Below, piece by piece: positions 43,660 to 52,078 of a DNA stretch of 64,000 nt. The position numbers and the translations under genes are program-made. The notes below the pieces were generated by a model that saw nothing but the letters and a program-made list of their open reading frames with translations, ran no database searches and had not been told where the DNA came from. The DNA is taken from positions 49,035 to 113,034 of the forward strand of contig CAISIK010000083.1 of NCBI GenBank assembly GCA_903885375.1, in the 5' to 3' direction. This stretch comes from an uncultured Pseudomonadota bacterium. Lineage in GTDB: Bacteria; Myxococcota_A; UBA796; SXON01. Positions within the stretch are counted from its first letter, which is position 1; the number at the start of each line of letters is the position of its first letter.

Positions 43660-45324
43660 ATGCAAACCGCCGTCGCCCAGTCGCGCGCCCCTGCCCAGAC
43701 CCCCGCGCCCGCCACCAGCACGGTCGCCCCGGCCACGACGGCCTCCAACCAGGAGGTCCAGGCCGCGGCCGGCCTCGCCGCCGGGCCTCCCGAGCAGGCG
43801 GGCGACCTCGGCGCCACCCTCGTGCTGCTCGGCGCCACCGCGGTGGTGGTGCTCGATGCCATGCCCCTCGCCCTCGCCATCCCCTACGTCATCCCCCTCC
43901 TCCGCACGCCCTGGGCGCGCGCGTGGCTGGCGGAGAACGCCCTCCCGGTGCTGGACTCGCTGACCACCTCGCTGCAGGAGCAGGTCATCGACGTGCTGCT
44001 GCCGCCCGGGGCGTCCTACGAGCAGCGTTTCGAACAGACGCTCATCGTCGGCGCCGGCGGCCACTTCACGGGTTCGGGCCGGCTGGCACGCCCCCACGGA
44101 ACGTGGACGCTCACGCTCTCCGGACGCCTCCTCGGGGCCGCCCAGGCGGGCCTCGGCGCCGGGGAGTCGGCCGGCGGTGTGGGCGCCGCGCTCGAGGGCC
44201 ATCTCCGCGTCGAGCTCGGCCCCGCCGCGGAGCTGGAGTGGGTGCTCGCGAACGCGGGCCTCACGGCCGCCCGGCTGTCCGTGCTGGGCAGCCTGCTGGC
44301 GGGCACCCTCCCCGACCTTCACCCGCTCGTCGAGCTCGCTGGCACCCAGGTTCCGGACCGCGTGGAGCTCACCGAAACCCTCGCGGTCGAGGGCGAGGCC
44401 AGCCTGGGCCTCGACACCGGCGTGGCCGGCCCCGGAGGCGGCACCTCCTTCGATGCCGCCGGTCTGGTGCCGGGCCTCACCGGGAGCCTTCCGCTCGTGG
44501 GCGCGTTGGACAGCGTGCGCACCGCCGTCCTCGGGGTGCTCGAAGGCGTGGAGGGCAGCCTCGGGGCCACGCTGAAGGGTTCGGTCGGGTACGACCCCGA
44601 CCCCTTCGTGGCCGTGGAGGCCGAGGGCCGCATCGCTGGCGCTGCGGGTACGGCCGAATTCGGCTCGACCATGGGCGTGCGTGCCCAGGCCTGGGTGATG
44701 GCCGACGAGCGCGGGATCACGATCGTGGGCGGCACCGTGGCCAGCACCGCTTCGAACAACGGCGACTCCACCACCGTGGAGCAGCCCTTCAACGGGTTCG
44801 ACGGGCTCATGGAGCGCCTGCACAACCTCGTGGGCACCGGCGCCGCCGAGGATGTCGGCGAGCTGGTGATCGACACGGAGCACACGGTGGAGGACGTGGC
44901 GGCCCTCGAAGCGGTGGTCGGCCCCCTCGAGCGCGGTATCGACGTGCCCCTCTTCGAGCAGGAGGGCGAGGTGAAGGCGCGCGTGAAGGTGCGGGTGGCG
45001 GGCGACACCTCGTCCGCCTTCCCCGCCGCGCACCCCGCCAACGAGGAAGAGGCCCGCGACCTCCAGCGCGCGCTCGCCGGCGTGGTGACCGGCCACGCCT
45101 ACCTCGCCGACAGCGAGCTCCGCGAGGAGGGCGTGATCGACGCCGTCACCCTCGACGAGGCGGTGGTGGAGTCGGCGTGGGAGAAGAAGCTCGAGGTGGA
45201 GGCCAACGCCGCCGCGGGCCTGGCCGCCGAAGGCCAGACGGCTTTCTCTGCCCGGTTCGCCACCACCACCGACGTCACGCAGACCGTCGCCCTCGAAGGC
45301 GTGGCCGCGATGCTCGAGGCGTGA
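43660..45324 (+). CDS. Unknown 554-aa protein with Ala/Pro-rich N-terminus
   Basis: From ATG 43660. The first ~40 residues are Ala/Pro/Thr/Gln-rich and contain TTASNQEVQAAAGLAAG, then one hydrophobic segment (about residues 50-82; LVLLGATAVVVLDAMPLALAIPYVIPLL). The rest is a long array of alternating strands and short helices rich in Gly/Glu/Leu (LSGRLLGAAQAGLGAG, GSVGYDPDPFVAVEAEGRIAG). It resembles a secreted or cell-surface structural protein, and the N-terminus recalls proteins linked to contractile injection systems, but no such genes are seen nearby. Function unknown. Confidence 0.65.
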   Translation: MQTAVAQSRAPAQTPAPATSTVAPATTASNQEVQAAAGLAAGPPEQAGDLGATLVLLGATAVVVLDAMPLALAIPYVIPLLRTPWARAWLAENALPVLDSLTTSLQEQVIDVLLPPGASYEQRFEQTLIVGAGGHFTGSGRLARPHGTWTLTLSGRLLGAAQAGLGAGESAGGVGAALEGHLRVELGPAAELEWVLANAGLTAARLSVLGSLLAGTLPDLHPLVELAGTQVPDRVELTETLAVEGEASLGLDTGVAGPGGGTSFDAAGLVPGLTGSLPLVGALDSVRTAVLGVLEGVEGSLGATLKGSVGYDPDPFVAVEAEGRIAGAAGTAEFGSTMGVRAQAWVMADERGITIVGGTVASTASNNGDSTTVEQPFNGFDGLMERLHNLVGTGAAEDVGELVIDTEHTVEDVAALEAVVGPLERGIDVPLFEQEGEVKARVKVRVAGDTSSAFPAAHPANEEEARDLQRALAGVVTGHAYLADSELREEGVIDAVTLDEAVVESAWEKKLEVEANAAAGLAAEGQTAFSARFATTTDVTQTVALEGVAAMLEA

Positions 45325-45333
45325 GCGCGCGCC

Positions 45334-46723
45334 CTACTCCGGCGAAACGATCACGGGCGCGGCGGTGAGCTCGAGGGTCACCACACCCCCCTCCCCGCTC
45401 ACCATCTCCTCCACCGGCTCGGCACCCATCGTGAGCACCGTACGCGTGAGCCGCACGCTTCTCACGCCCTCCGGGAGGGTGAGCGCGTAGCTCTCCACGG
45501 CCTCGGCCGGGTCGCCCGGCAGGTGCAGCTCGCCGTCCTCGTTCCAGAGCACCCATGAGGTCACCCCGCCGCGCCGGAGGGCGTAGCCCCGCGGGCCTTC
45601 GTTGGCGCCCACCCGCTCCACCTCCTCGACGGCCTCCCCGCCGAGGAATTCGAGCACGAGGCCGAGGTTGGTGAGCGCGGGTCGGGCCTCGCCGGCCTGC
45701 CGTTCCGCACAGAGGTCGTAGCCCGCGGGGTGCGTGACCTCCGTCATGCCCATGGTGGTGGAACCGCCGAGGAGGAAGACCTGCCCGTCGCGGAGGGACT
45801 GTCCCGAGTCCACCATCCAGTCCTCGGTGTTGCCGATCATGATGCCGGCGGCGCCCTCCCCGAGCGCGGTGACCACCTTCTTCACGGTGTGGGCGCCGTA
45901 GTAGGCCAGGACCCACTCGCGGGCCTCTTCGGGCGAGAAACCGTCCACCTCCTCCTGGCGGGCCAGCGCGCGGAGCAGCGCGTACACCTCGGGTTGGGAG
46001 GCGGCGGTGACCGGGTAGTTGGCCGGGTAGTTGGCGCCGTTGGCGAGCACGCCGGCGGGGAAGGCGTCGTCGATCCAGATCGGGGTGGTCGAGGATGGCC
46101 TCGCTGCCGGTGTTGTCGTTCCGGAGCGTGTAGGGCGCGCCCATCTTCGCTTCCACCTCCGCCTCGGAGGGCTCGTTCCCGGCGAACTCGTCGGCGAAGA
46201 AGATCGGCATCGCGCCGAGCTGCACCTCGGGATCGGCCGCCCGGGCCTCCTCCGCCACCAGCGTGGCGAACGCGAGGTAGTCCTCCGCGTTGCCGCTCGG
46301 CCAGAACCCCGTCCACTCCGGGCCCACCACCCAATGGTGCACCCCGGCCACAAGCCCCGCGGCGTCGACCGACCCCCACGCGCGCTTCGGCGAGAGGTAG
46401 GACTGCAGGTTCAGGATGCCCGCCTCCTGGGTTGCGAGGACCATCCGATCCGGACAGCTCCAGTCGTAGGTGTGCACCCCGTTGGTGGGCGCCGCGGGCT
46501 CCGACTCCCCCCACGCGAAGGCCTCGAGGCGGGTCTTGGCCCAGCCCACCCCCACCGCCGCGTAGGGCTCGGCGAGGCCCTCCTGCGTGTACTCCACACC
46601 CAATGCAAAGTCGCCGACCTCGATGGGGTCGCGATCGGGGTCGCCGTCTTCGGGGGGCGTGCAGCCGCCCGCGCAGCCCGAGAGGAGCGGCAGGGCCAGC
46701 AGGCTCGGCATTGGACCGTTCAT
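45334..46723 (-). pseudogene. Frameshifted secreted glycoside-hydrolase-like lipoprotein
   Basis: ATG 46723 is preceded by AAGGAG and opens a lipoprotein signal (SLLALPLLSGC). The first ~210 residues read like a TIM-barrel glycosidase of clan GH-A: GVGWAKTRLEAFAWGE, HHWVVGPEWTGFWPSGNAEDYLAFATL. At about 46085-46105 the sense reading leaves this frame and continues in another one (PIWIDDAFPAGVLANGANY ...) through 45334, with VLAYYGAHTVKKVV and VTSWVLWNEDGELHLPGDP, as in glycosidase C-terminal domains. One base change would restore a 460-residue protein, so this is either a recent pseudogene or a sequence error. Confidence 0.7.
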
Positions 46724-47015
46724 GGCGGTCTCCTTCCCCATTCGACCCGCTGGCGGGTCGGCATCGAAAGCGTATCCGCATCGCAACCGAGAACCTGTCC
46801 CGCCACGACACAAGTAATCCGATGGCGCCGCAAACCGCACCAACCCACGCCCGCCCCGCGACCGGTCGCGGCGGTTTGCCCAGACCCTTCGGAAGCCGCG
46901 CCGCGACCCACCTCGGGGGTTCCGCGCGCCGGCGCGCGGCTCGGCGCCATCGGGTGTGGCTCCCTCCCGCACCCAGGGCGGCTCGACGCGAAGCGAAAAT
47001 CCGAATCTCCTTTGC
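46724..47015. other. Palindrome-rich spacer between two divergent broken genes
   Basis: 292 bases without a supported gene. It holds GACCCGC-TG-GCGGGTC (46744-46759), a 9-base inverted repeat GCAAACCGC/GCGGTTTGC (46830-46838 and 46871-46879) with a 14-base palindrome CGCGACCGGTCGCG (46857-46870) near its right arm, and an 18-base perfect palindrome CCGCGCGCCGGCGCGCGG (46922-46939). The last 40 bases before 47016 are clearly less GC-rich than the surroundings. Both flanking genes point outward, so promoters are expected here, though I see no confident boxes. Confidence 0.55.
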
Positions 47016-47643
47016 ATGTTCATTTTTCTTGCGGGCCGCGCCGTGAGTCCCGCTCCCGCACACGCCGCCGAACGCACCGATTGCGATGGGATCGCCGGTC
47101 GCGAGATGCTGACCTGCATCGAGGAGCGTTGGCCGAAGGTGTCCACCACGGTGGAGGGCACCTGCAAGGACGCGGAGAAGCCGCGCGACTGCCGCGTGAC
47201 CGAGCACGCCGCGCACCGCATCACCTTCGTTCCGGGCTCGAAAGACGGTGGCGGTGGGTCGAAATCGAAGTCGTCGGGGAAGGCCGCTTCCGCGGATGTC
47301 AGCGCGCCGGAGTACGTGAACATCCGATTCGTGGGCGCGCAGATCGGTCCCGGCAAGGCCGGAAGAAACAACTGGGACGGCACCGGCAGCATCCCGCCTC
47401 GCGACACAAGGTGCGTCGCTCGGGGCGGGTGGTGCCGCGGGAACGGCGACCTCCGCGGCGCTGAACGCCGCAGTCCAGGGCACCGCGGCGCCGGATGTCA
47501 TCGGCTCCGTCCGCATCGTGGGTCCAACAAGAACGGACCTCGCCACGACGGCGGGTACCCAGATGGCGCTGGCCAGCAGCGGGATGCGCGGCGCAAGCGG
47601 CGCGAAAGACGCAAACATGAGGGGATACAGCCAAGGGCGTTGA
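47016..47643 (+). pseudogene. Small secreted protein gene with a probable frameshift
   Basis: ATG 47016 opens a signal peptide (FIFLAGRAVSPAPAHA) and a Cys/Asp/Lys domain (RTDCDGIAGREMLTCIEERW, GTCKDAEKPRDCRVTEHAAHR) followed by a Gly/Ser/Lys linker and PEYVNIRFVGAQIGPGKAG. Near 47385 protein-like sequence moves to the next frame (ASRLATQGASLGAGGAAG, AAPDVIGSVRIVGPTRT) and stops at 47643. The original frame degenerates into Arg-rich, unnatural sequence. No family recognised. Start and strand are less certain because an antisense frame is also open here. Confidence 0.4.
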
Positions 47644-47716
47644 GCGCACGGATCCTTCGCTGACCGTTCGTCCAGGTGGGCGCTCGTAGCGACCCCAAGG
47701 GCCCGTGACCCGGCCC

Positions 47717-48082
47717 TCAAGCGAACGGATTGACCACGCGTACCGGGCCGAATCGCCTGCCCGCCTGGAGCTCCTCCGAGAAGAGCGTGTCACAGCCGGC
47801 GTGTTCTGCGGCACGGATGGCGAGCGCGTCGAGCACGAGTGCGGGCGTCACCATCACGACATCGAAGCCAAGGTAGACCGCGATCCGGGCCCGAGCGGCG
47901 GCGCCGTCGAGTTGCAGCTTCTTCCTCGCGTTGACGTAGAACGCCTGGAGCACCTGGGTGGAGACCACCCCTGTGCGTTCCGTCATCGAGCGGCGGAGGA
48001 GCTCGCGGGCAATACCGGTCCTGGCACCCGCGTCGGCATCATCCGCGTTGAGCGTGATGTTCGTGTCGAAGAAGACGCTCAC
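47717..48082 (-). CDS. PIN-domain ribonuclease toxin, VapC type
   Basis: 121 residues from GTG 48082. The PIN fold is evident: SVFFDTNITLN with the first catalytic Asp at residue 6, a helical middle (RELLRRSMTERTGVVSTQVLQAFYVNARKKL), LVLDALAIRAAEHAGCDTLFSEELQAG near the C-terminus with the later acidic residues, and the ending RRFGPVRVVNPF typical of these toxins. VapC proteins cut RNA, often tRNA or 23S rRNA, and are held in check by a cotranslated antitoxin. Here the antitoxin gene upstream is only a remnant. Confidence 0.82.
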   Translation of the reverse strand: MSVFFDTNITLNADDADAGARTGIARELLRRSMTERTGVVSTQVLQAFYVNARKKLQLDGAAARARIAVYLGFDVVMVTPALVLDALAIRAAEHAGCDTLFSEELQAGRRFGPVRVVNPFA

Positions 48083-48225
48083 TTCAGCCGATCCTCTTGG
48101 GCATCCTCGCGGCAGATGCGCGCGCCCCCGGAATGACCGTTGGAGGTCGCCCAGAGTTCATCCAAGACGCGGGCACGCGCCGCGCCGTCGTGGCTCCCCG
48201 TCTCGGCCTCGACCGGGTGGCGCCT
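48079..48225 (-). pseudogene. C-terminal remnant of a VapB-type antitoxin
   Basis: An open frame of about 49 codons ends in TGA overlapping the VapC GTG, as in intact toxin-antitoxin pairs. It encodes GAARARVLDELWATSNG and ends in ICREDAQEDRLK, which resembles the toxin-binding tail of VapB antitoxins. An in-frame stop at 48226-48228 closes it upstream and there is no ATG or GTG; the DNA-binding N-terminal part is missing, apparently replaced by the end of the MopE-type gene. Confidence 0.5.
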
Positions 48226-48230
48226 TCAGT

Positions 48231-50846
48231 TCACCAGCTCCCGCCCACGCCCCCATAAGCCCCAATGTCGCTCCGCGACCCGTCCGTGTCCGAAATCGCG
48301 GTGTCGCCGGTGTTCTTCAGGCCCGAGCCCGCGGTAAGCGTAAAATTCCAGGACGTAGAGTCCGCGGCGGCCACCGATGTGTACCCAGGGGTCACCGCGA
48401 TGTTTCCGCTCGACCCTACCGGCGTGCTCACCCCACTGAACTCCGTGGAGCTGTTCCCGTAGAAGTCGGAGTAGGTGAAGCTCTGCCCGTAGGAGTACGT
48501 GCTGCTGTACACGTACATGGCGCCTCCGCCGCCGTTGGAGCTGTAGGAGGCGCTGTTGCTGCAGGTGGACACGTTGTTGCCGGACATGCCGGTGTAGTAG
48601 TAATCGAAGTAGTAGGCCCCGCCGTAGGCATATTCACCAGACAGCTTGTTGGCGTACACATCCACGTTTTCGAGGTATGGGTAAGCGTACTGTCCGAGGT
48701 AGATGGCCCCGCCATAGGCGTAGTTGGTGCCCGTGGTCGACCACGACGCTTTGTTTCCCGCGATGATGGCGTTGGTGATCTGCGGTTGGTTGGGGTAGCT
48801 GGAGTACCCGGTGGCGTAGAGGCCGGCCCCAATCACGTAGTACGCGTCGCTCGAGTTGCCGCGCACGTCGAGGTGATCGTAGGTGGAGGTGTCGCCGTAG
48901 GTGGACATGCCGCCACCGTACACGTACGTGTAGGAGCCGTAGCCGTACACCACGTTCTTCTGCACCGTGAGCGAATCGAAGCTGGCGCTCGCGTACTGCA
49001 CGCTGAGTCCCGCGCCGTACACCTGCACATAGGCGGTGCTGCCCGAGGCGTCGTACACATAGTTCCCCGTCACCGTGAGGTCGTCGATCGCGCCCGTGAC
49101 GCTGTTGAGCTGCGCGCCGGCACCGTACACGTAGAGGTAGGCGCCGGCCGCCGTGTTCGAGCTGTACACGTAGTTGTTGGAGACGGTCATCCCCTCGATG
49201 GTGATGTCGCTCGGGAGGTAGGCACCCGTGCCGTAGGCGTAGCCGTACGAGCCGGAAGCCACCACGGGGTTGGCGTAGTTGCCGGTCACCGTCACGTCGC
49301 GGACGGTGAGCGGTCCGTAAGCATACATGCCGGTGCCGTAGCAGCCCGAGTAGGTGGTACAGGTGTTGCCGCTGATGACGAGGTCTTCGAGCTCGCCGTA
49401 CATGTAGGGGGCGTACAAGCCGGCGCCGTACTGGGCCTCGCCGCCCGTGATGGTGAACCCGGCGAGGCGCAGGGTGTAGCCGCTGCTCCCGGTGCTGACC
49501 GTGCTGCCGGTCCCTGTGCCCTTGATGGTGGTGGCCCCCGAACCGTCCACCCCTTCCACCGCGAGATCGTGGGCGGGTAGCGAGATATCCTCGTAGTAGC
49601 TGCCCGACTCCACGCACACGTAGTCGCCGCTGGCCGAGGCATCGATCGCGTCCTGGATGAAGGCGTAGTCGGTCGGCACACGCAGGCCGCCGTCCACATC
49701 GCCATCGCAATCGTCATCCACCGCGTTGCAGATGTCGGCCGCGCCCGGGTTCACCGCGGTGTCCCCATCGTCGCAGTCGCTGTACGCGAAGCTCGTGCCG
49801 GCCGGAGCCGTACACGCCATGCCCGCGTAGGTGCCCACGTAGCCATCGCCATCGGCATCGCTGTAGTACGCCGCCACGTCCACGCTGCTGGCCTCGTTCG
49901 CCGAGCCATCGCAGTCGTAGTCGGTGCCGCCGCAGTACTCCGGCGCGCTCGGGTAGATGCTGCCGTTGCGGTCGTTGCAGTCGGTGGCGTCGGCCGAGTA
50001 GCCCGACGGCACGTCGCATGCGCGGCGCGAGGAGGAGATGTCGCCGTAGCCGTCGCCGTCCTGGTCCCGGTAGAAGCTCACCATGTCGCTGGCGTTGTTG
50101 TCCACGTCGCCATCGCAGTCATCGTCGAGCCCGTTGCACACCTCGCTCCCCCCGGGGTTCACCGAGGCGCGGGTGTCATCGCAGTCGTTGCGGGTGTCGG
50201 TGTAGTTGTCAGGGGCCGCGCAGGCCACGATGGTGTTGTCGGGGTCGCCGTAGAGGTCGCCATCGAGGTCGGCGTAGAAGGTCTGCGAGCTGCCGGCGCC
50301 ATCATCGATGATGCCGTTGCAGTCGTTGTCGGCGCCGTCACACTCCTCGTGGCCGCCCGGGTGGGAGGTGGCGTCATCGTCGTCGCAATCCTCGCAGGCG
50401 AGCGTGCCATCGCCATCCCCATCGCCTTCGTCGAACTCGCCGTTGCAGTTGAAGTCGGGGCCGCTGCACCCCGTTTCCGCCGCGCCGGGGTGGTAGGCCG
50501 TGCTGCTGTCGTTGCAGTCGTCGGCGTTGGTGACATACCCGTTCGGCTCGGAGCACTCCACGCGGAAGGCGGAAGGGTCGCCATACCCATCGCCATCGGC
50601 ATCCGCGTACCAGGTCACAACGTCCTCGGCGTCGTCATCCACGACACCGTCGCAGTTGTCGTCCAGCCCGTTGCAGAGCTCGGCGGCGCCGGGCGAAACG
50701 AGCTCGTTGCCATCGTCGCAATCCGCTTCGCTGTCGTACCCATCCCCGTCACGATCCGGCAGGCCCGGGGGGGGGCTCTCCGTTTCGTCGGGAATTTCGG
50801 GGCAGCCGGCGAGGATCAGGGTGGCGACGAAAGAAAACCGCAGCAT
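48231..50846 (-). CDS. MopE-type metal-binding repeats plus Tyr-rich beta-helix lipoprotein
   Basis: 871 residues from ATG 50846. Lipoprotein signal RFSFVATLILAGC. Residues ~35-380 hold six MopE-type repeats, each with a DADGDGYGD calcium-type loop, a DCDD or DCND pair and a CNGLDDDCDGDVD-like cysteine/aspartate box. Residues ~400-870 look like a pectin-lyase-type parallel beta-helix (YAFIQDAIDASASGDYVCVE, LRLAGFTITGGEAQYGAGLY, INNAII-like turns) that is unusually rich in Tyr, Gly and Ser (YVYGAG, YAYGGA). Surface-exposed. The beta-helix may bind glycan, while the repeats probably bind metal and rigidify a stalk. Confidence 0.85.
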   Translation of the reverse strand: MLRFSFVATLILAGCPEIPDETESPPPGLPDRDGDGYDSEADCDDGNELVSPGAAELCNGLDDNCDGVVDDDAEDVVTWYADADGDGYGDPSAFRVECSEPNGYVTNADDCNDSSTAYHPGAAETGCSGPDFNCNGEFDEGDGDGDGTLACEDCDDDDATSHPGGHEECDGADNDCNGIIDDGAGSSQTFYADLDGDLYGDPDNTIVACAAPDNYTDTRNDCDDTRASVNPGGSEVCNGLDDDCDGDVDNNASDMVSFYRDQDGDGYGDISSSRRACDVPSGYSADATDCNDRNGSIYPSAPEYCGGTDYDCDGSANEASSVDVAAYYSDADGDGYVGTYAGMACTAPAGTSFAYSDCDDGDTAVNPGAADICNAVDDDCDGDVDGGLRVPTDYAFIQDAIDASASGDYVCVESGSYYEDISLPAHDLAVEGVDGSGATTIKGTGTGSTVSTGSSGYTLRLAGFTITGGEAQYGAGLYAPYMYGELEDLVISGNTCTTYSGCYGTGMYAYGPLTVRDVTVTGNYANPVVASGSYGYAYGTGAYLPSDITIEGMTVSNNYVYSSNTAAGAYLYVYGAGAQLNSVTGAIDDLTVTGNYVYDASGSTAYVQVYGAGLSVQYASASFDSLTVQKNVVYGYGSYTYVYGGGMSTYGDTSTYDHLDVRGNSSDAYYVIGAGLYATGYSSYPNQPQITNAIIAGNKASWSTTGTNYAYGGAIYLGQYAYPYLENVDVYANKLSGEYAYGGAYYFDYYYTGMSGNNVSTCSNSASYSSNGGGGAMYVYSSTYSYGQSFTYSDFYGNSSTEFSGVSTPVGSSGNIAVTPGYTSVAAADSTSWNFTLTAGSGLKNTGDTAISDTDGSRSDIGAYGGVGGSW

Positions 50847-50984
50847 GGCAAGGCTCCAGCGCGCCCATCGTAGCTGCGTTTTCGGCAGATTGCACCCCCC
50901 GGGCACCCCAGGGCCCCGAAATTTTCCTTTCGGCGGTCGAGCGTTCATGGGTCCGATAAGCGCAACCCGAACCCGGACCTTCCG

Positions 50985-51938
50985 ATGACCGCCCTGCTCC
51001 TCTCCCTCGTCGCCTGCGGCCTGAACCAGGACACCAACCCCTTCGGCGAGGACATCATCCCGCAGGAAGAGCAGCTCCGCGTGAACCTGCCCATCGCGTC
51101 GGAAGCCGCCAAGTCCCCCGACGATCCGAGCACCTGGGCGATGTACTACGACACTACCCGCAACGTGACCGAGAGCGTGAACGGCGTGATCACGTTCGTG
51201 CTCGGCACCACCGCGCTCGTCGTCACCACCCAGGAGCCCTCCTGGACCGACGAGGACGAGCAGAAGGCGATCTGGGGCCCGTACAAGGACAGCGGTCTCG
51301 ATCCCGTCAGCACCGGCGTGTACGTGGTCCACAACGAGGATGGCACCTACGCCTGGTCGCTGTTCCAGGTGCCCAATGGCGGCACCGTCGAGGAGGATGC
51401 CGTCTCCATCGTGCTCGGCGAGGTGGATGCCGGGAGCACCCGCGAGGCCGCCACCGGCCGCTTCGTGATCGACTTCAACGCCGCCGCCGCGCTCGACCCC
51501 TCCGTTCACCTCGTGGGCACCTTCGCCACCGAGTACGGCTACGACGAGCAGGGCGTGAGCGCGCTGGTGATGACCGACGACTACGGGTTCGACGTGGGCC
51601 CCACCTGGGATGCCGTCTACGACTACGACGAGGACTACGCCGGCTCCGGCGAGATGGACCTCGCCTACCTCGCCGACCTCAACGCGAGCGGCGTGGAGGA
51701 GGTCGTCACGCTCAAGTCCCGTTGGCAGTCCGACGGCATGGGCCGCGGTGATGCCCGCATCCTCGAAGGCGACCTCGACGTGGAGGAGGCCACCGCCAGT
51801 GAGTGCTGGGGCACGGATTTCCTCACGAGCTACTGGGTGGACAGCGTGGGCCTCTACGACAACGTCGGCGAGGAGAGCGGGTGCGCCTACACGCCCGCCA
51901 GCTACGCCGACGAAGCGAGCTTCTCCAGCGCGGATTGA
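50985..51938 (+). CDS. Acidic lipoprotein, hypothetical, 317 aa
   Basis: Signal peptide MTALLLSLVAC with lipobox LVAC (Cys at residue 11). The mature protein is acidic and Asp/Glu/Tyr-rich, with beta-type segments (NGVITFVLGTTALVVTTQEP, STGVYVVHNEDGTYAWSLFQV, GRFVIDFNAAAALDPSVHLVG) and a C-terminal part with two Cys residues (SECWGTDFL, ESGCAYTP) that could pair. No family recognised. Divergent from the MopE-type gene with a 138-base gap that likely holds both promoters. A long inverted repeat follows the stop. Confidence 0.7.
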   Translation: MTALLLSLVACGLNQDTNPFGEDIIPQEEQLRVNLPIASEAAKSPDDPSTWAMYYDTTRNVTESVNGVITFVLGTTALVVTTQEPSWTDEDEQKAIWGPYKDSGLDPVSTGVYVVHNEDGTYAWSLFQVPNGGTVEEDAVSIVLGEVDAGSTREAATGRFVIDFNAAAALDPSVHLVGTFATEYGYDEQGVSALVMTDDYGFDVGPTWDAVYDYDEDYAGSGEMDLAYLADLNASGVEEVVTLKSRWQSDGMGRGDARILEGDLDVEEATASECWGTDFLTSYWVDSVGLYDNVGEESGCAYTPASYADEASFSSAD

Positions 51939-52001
51939 TCAGGAGTTGCGGGCTGCGCGTGGGGCCCACCTTCGCCGGCGGCTCCCGCCGCCCTGGATCC
52001 C

Positions 52002-52047
52002 CCTCGACCCGGTGATGTCGCCTCCGCGCGGCACCCCCGGGTCGAGG
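52002..52047 (+). terminator. Long inverted repeat between lipoprotein and aldehyde dehydrogenase genes
   Basis: CCTCGACCCGG (52002-52012) and CCGGGTCGAGG (52037-52047) are perfect 11-base arms around a 25-base loop. It lies in the 140-base gap after the lipoprotein. There is no T-run, so either a Rho-dependent or stem-protected 3' end or an operator for the downstream gene is possible. Confidence 0.35.
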
Positions 52048-52078
52048 CGCGTTAAGACTCCTCGATCCGAGGTCTGCC

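Noticed and set aside
46744..46939. Insertion sequence ends
   Set aside because: The palindromes are not an inverted pair flanking a transposase, and no transposase or target duplication was seen.
45730..47046. 438-codon plus-strand frame opposite the glycosidase-like gene
   Set aside because: Pro/Arg/Ser-rich with no signal or domain; reverse shadow.
45882..47720. 612-codon minus-strand frame over the decayed patch
   Set aside because: Translation is Arg/Gly-rich and leaves the clear glycosidase-like frame; treated as a shadow, although it lowers confidence in the 47016-47643 call.
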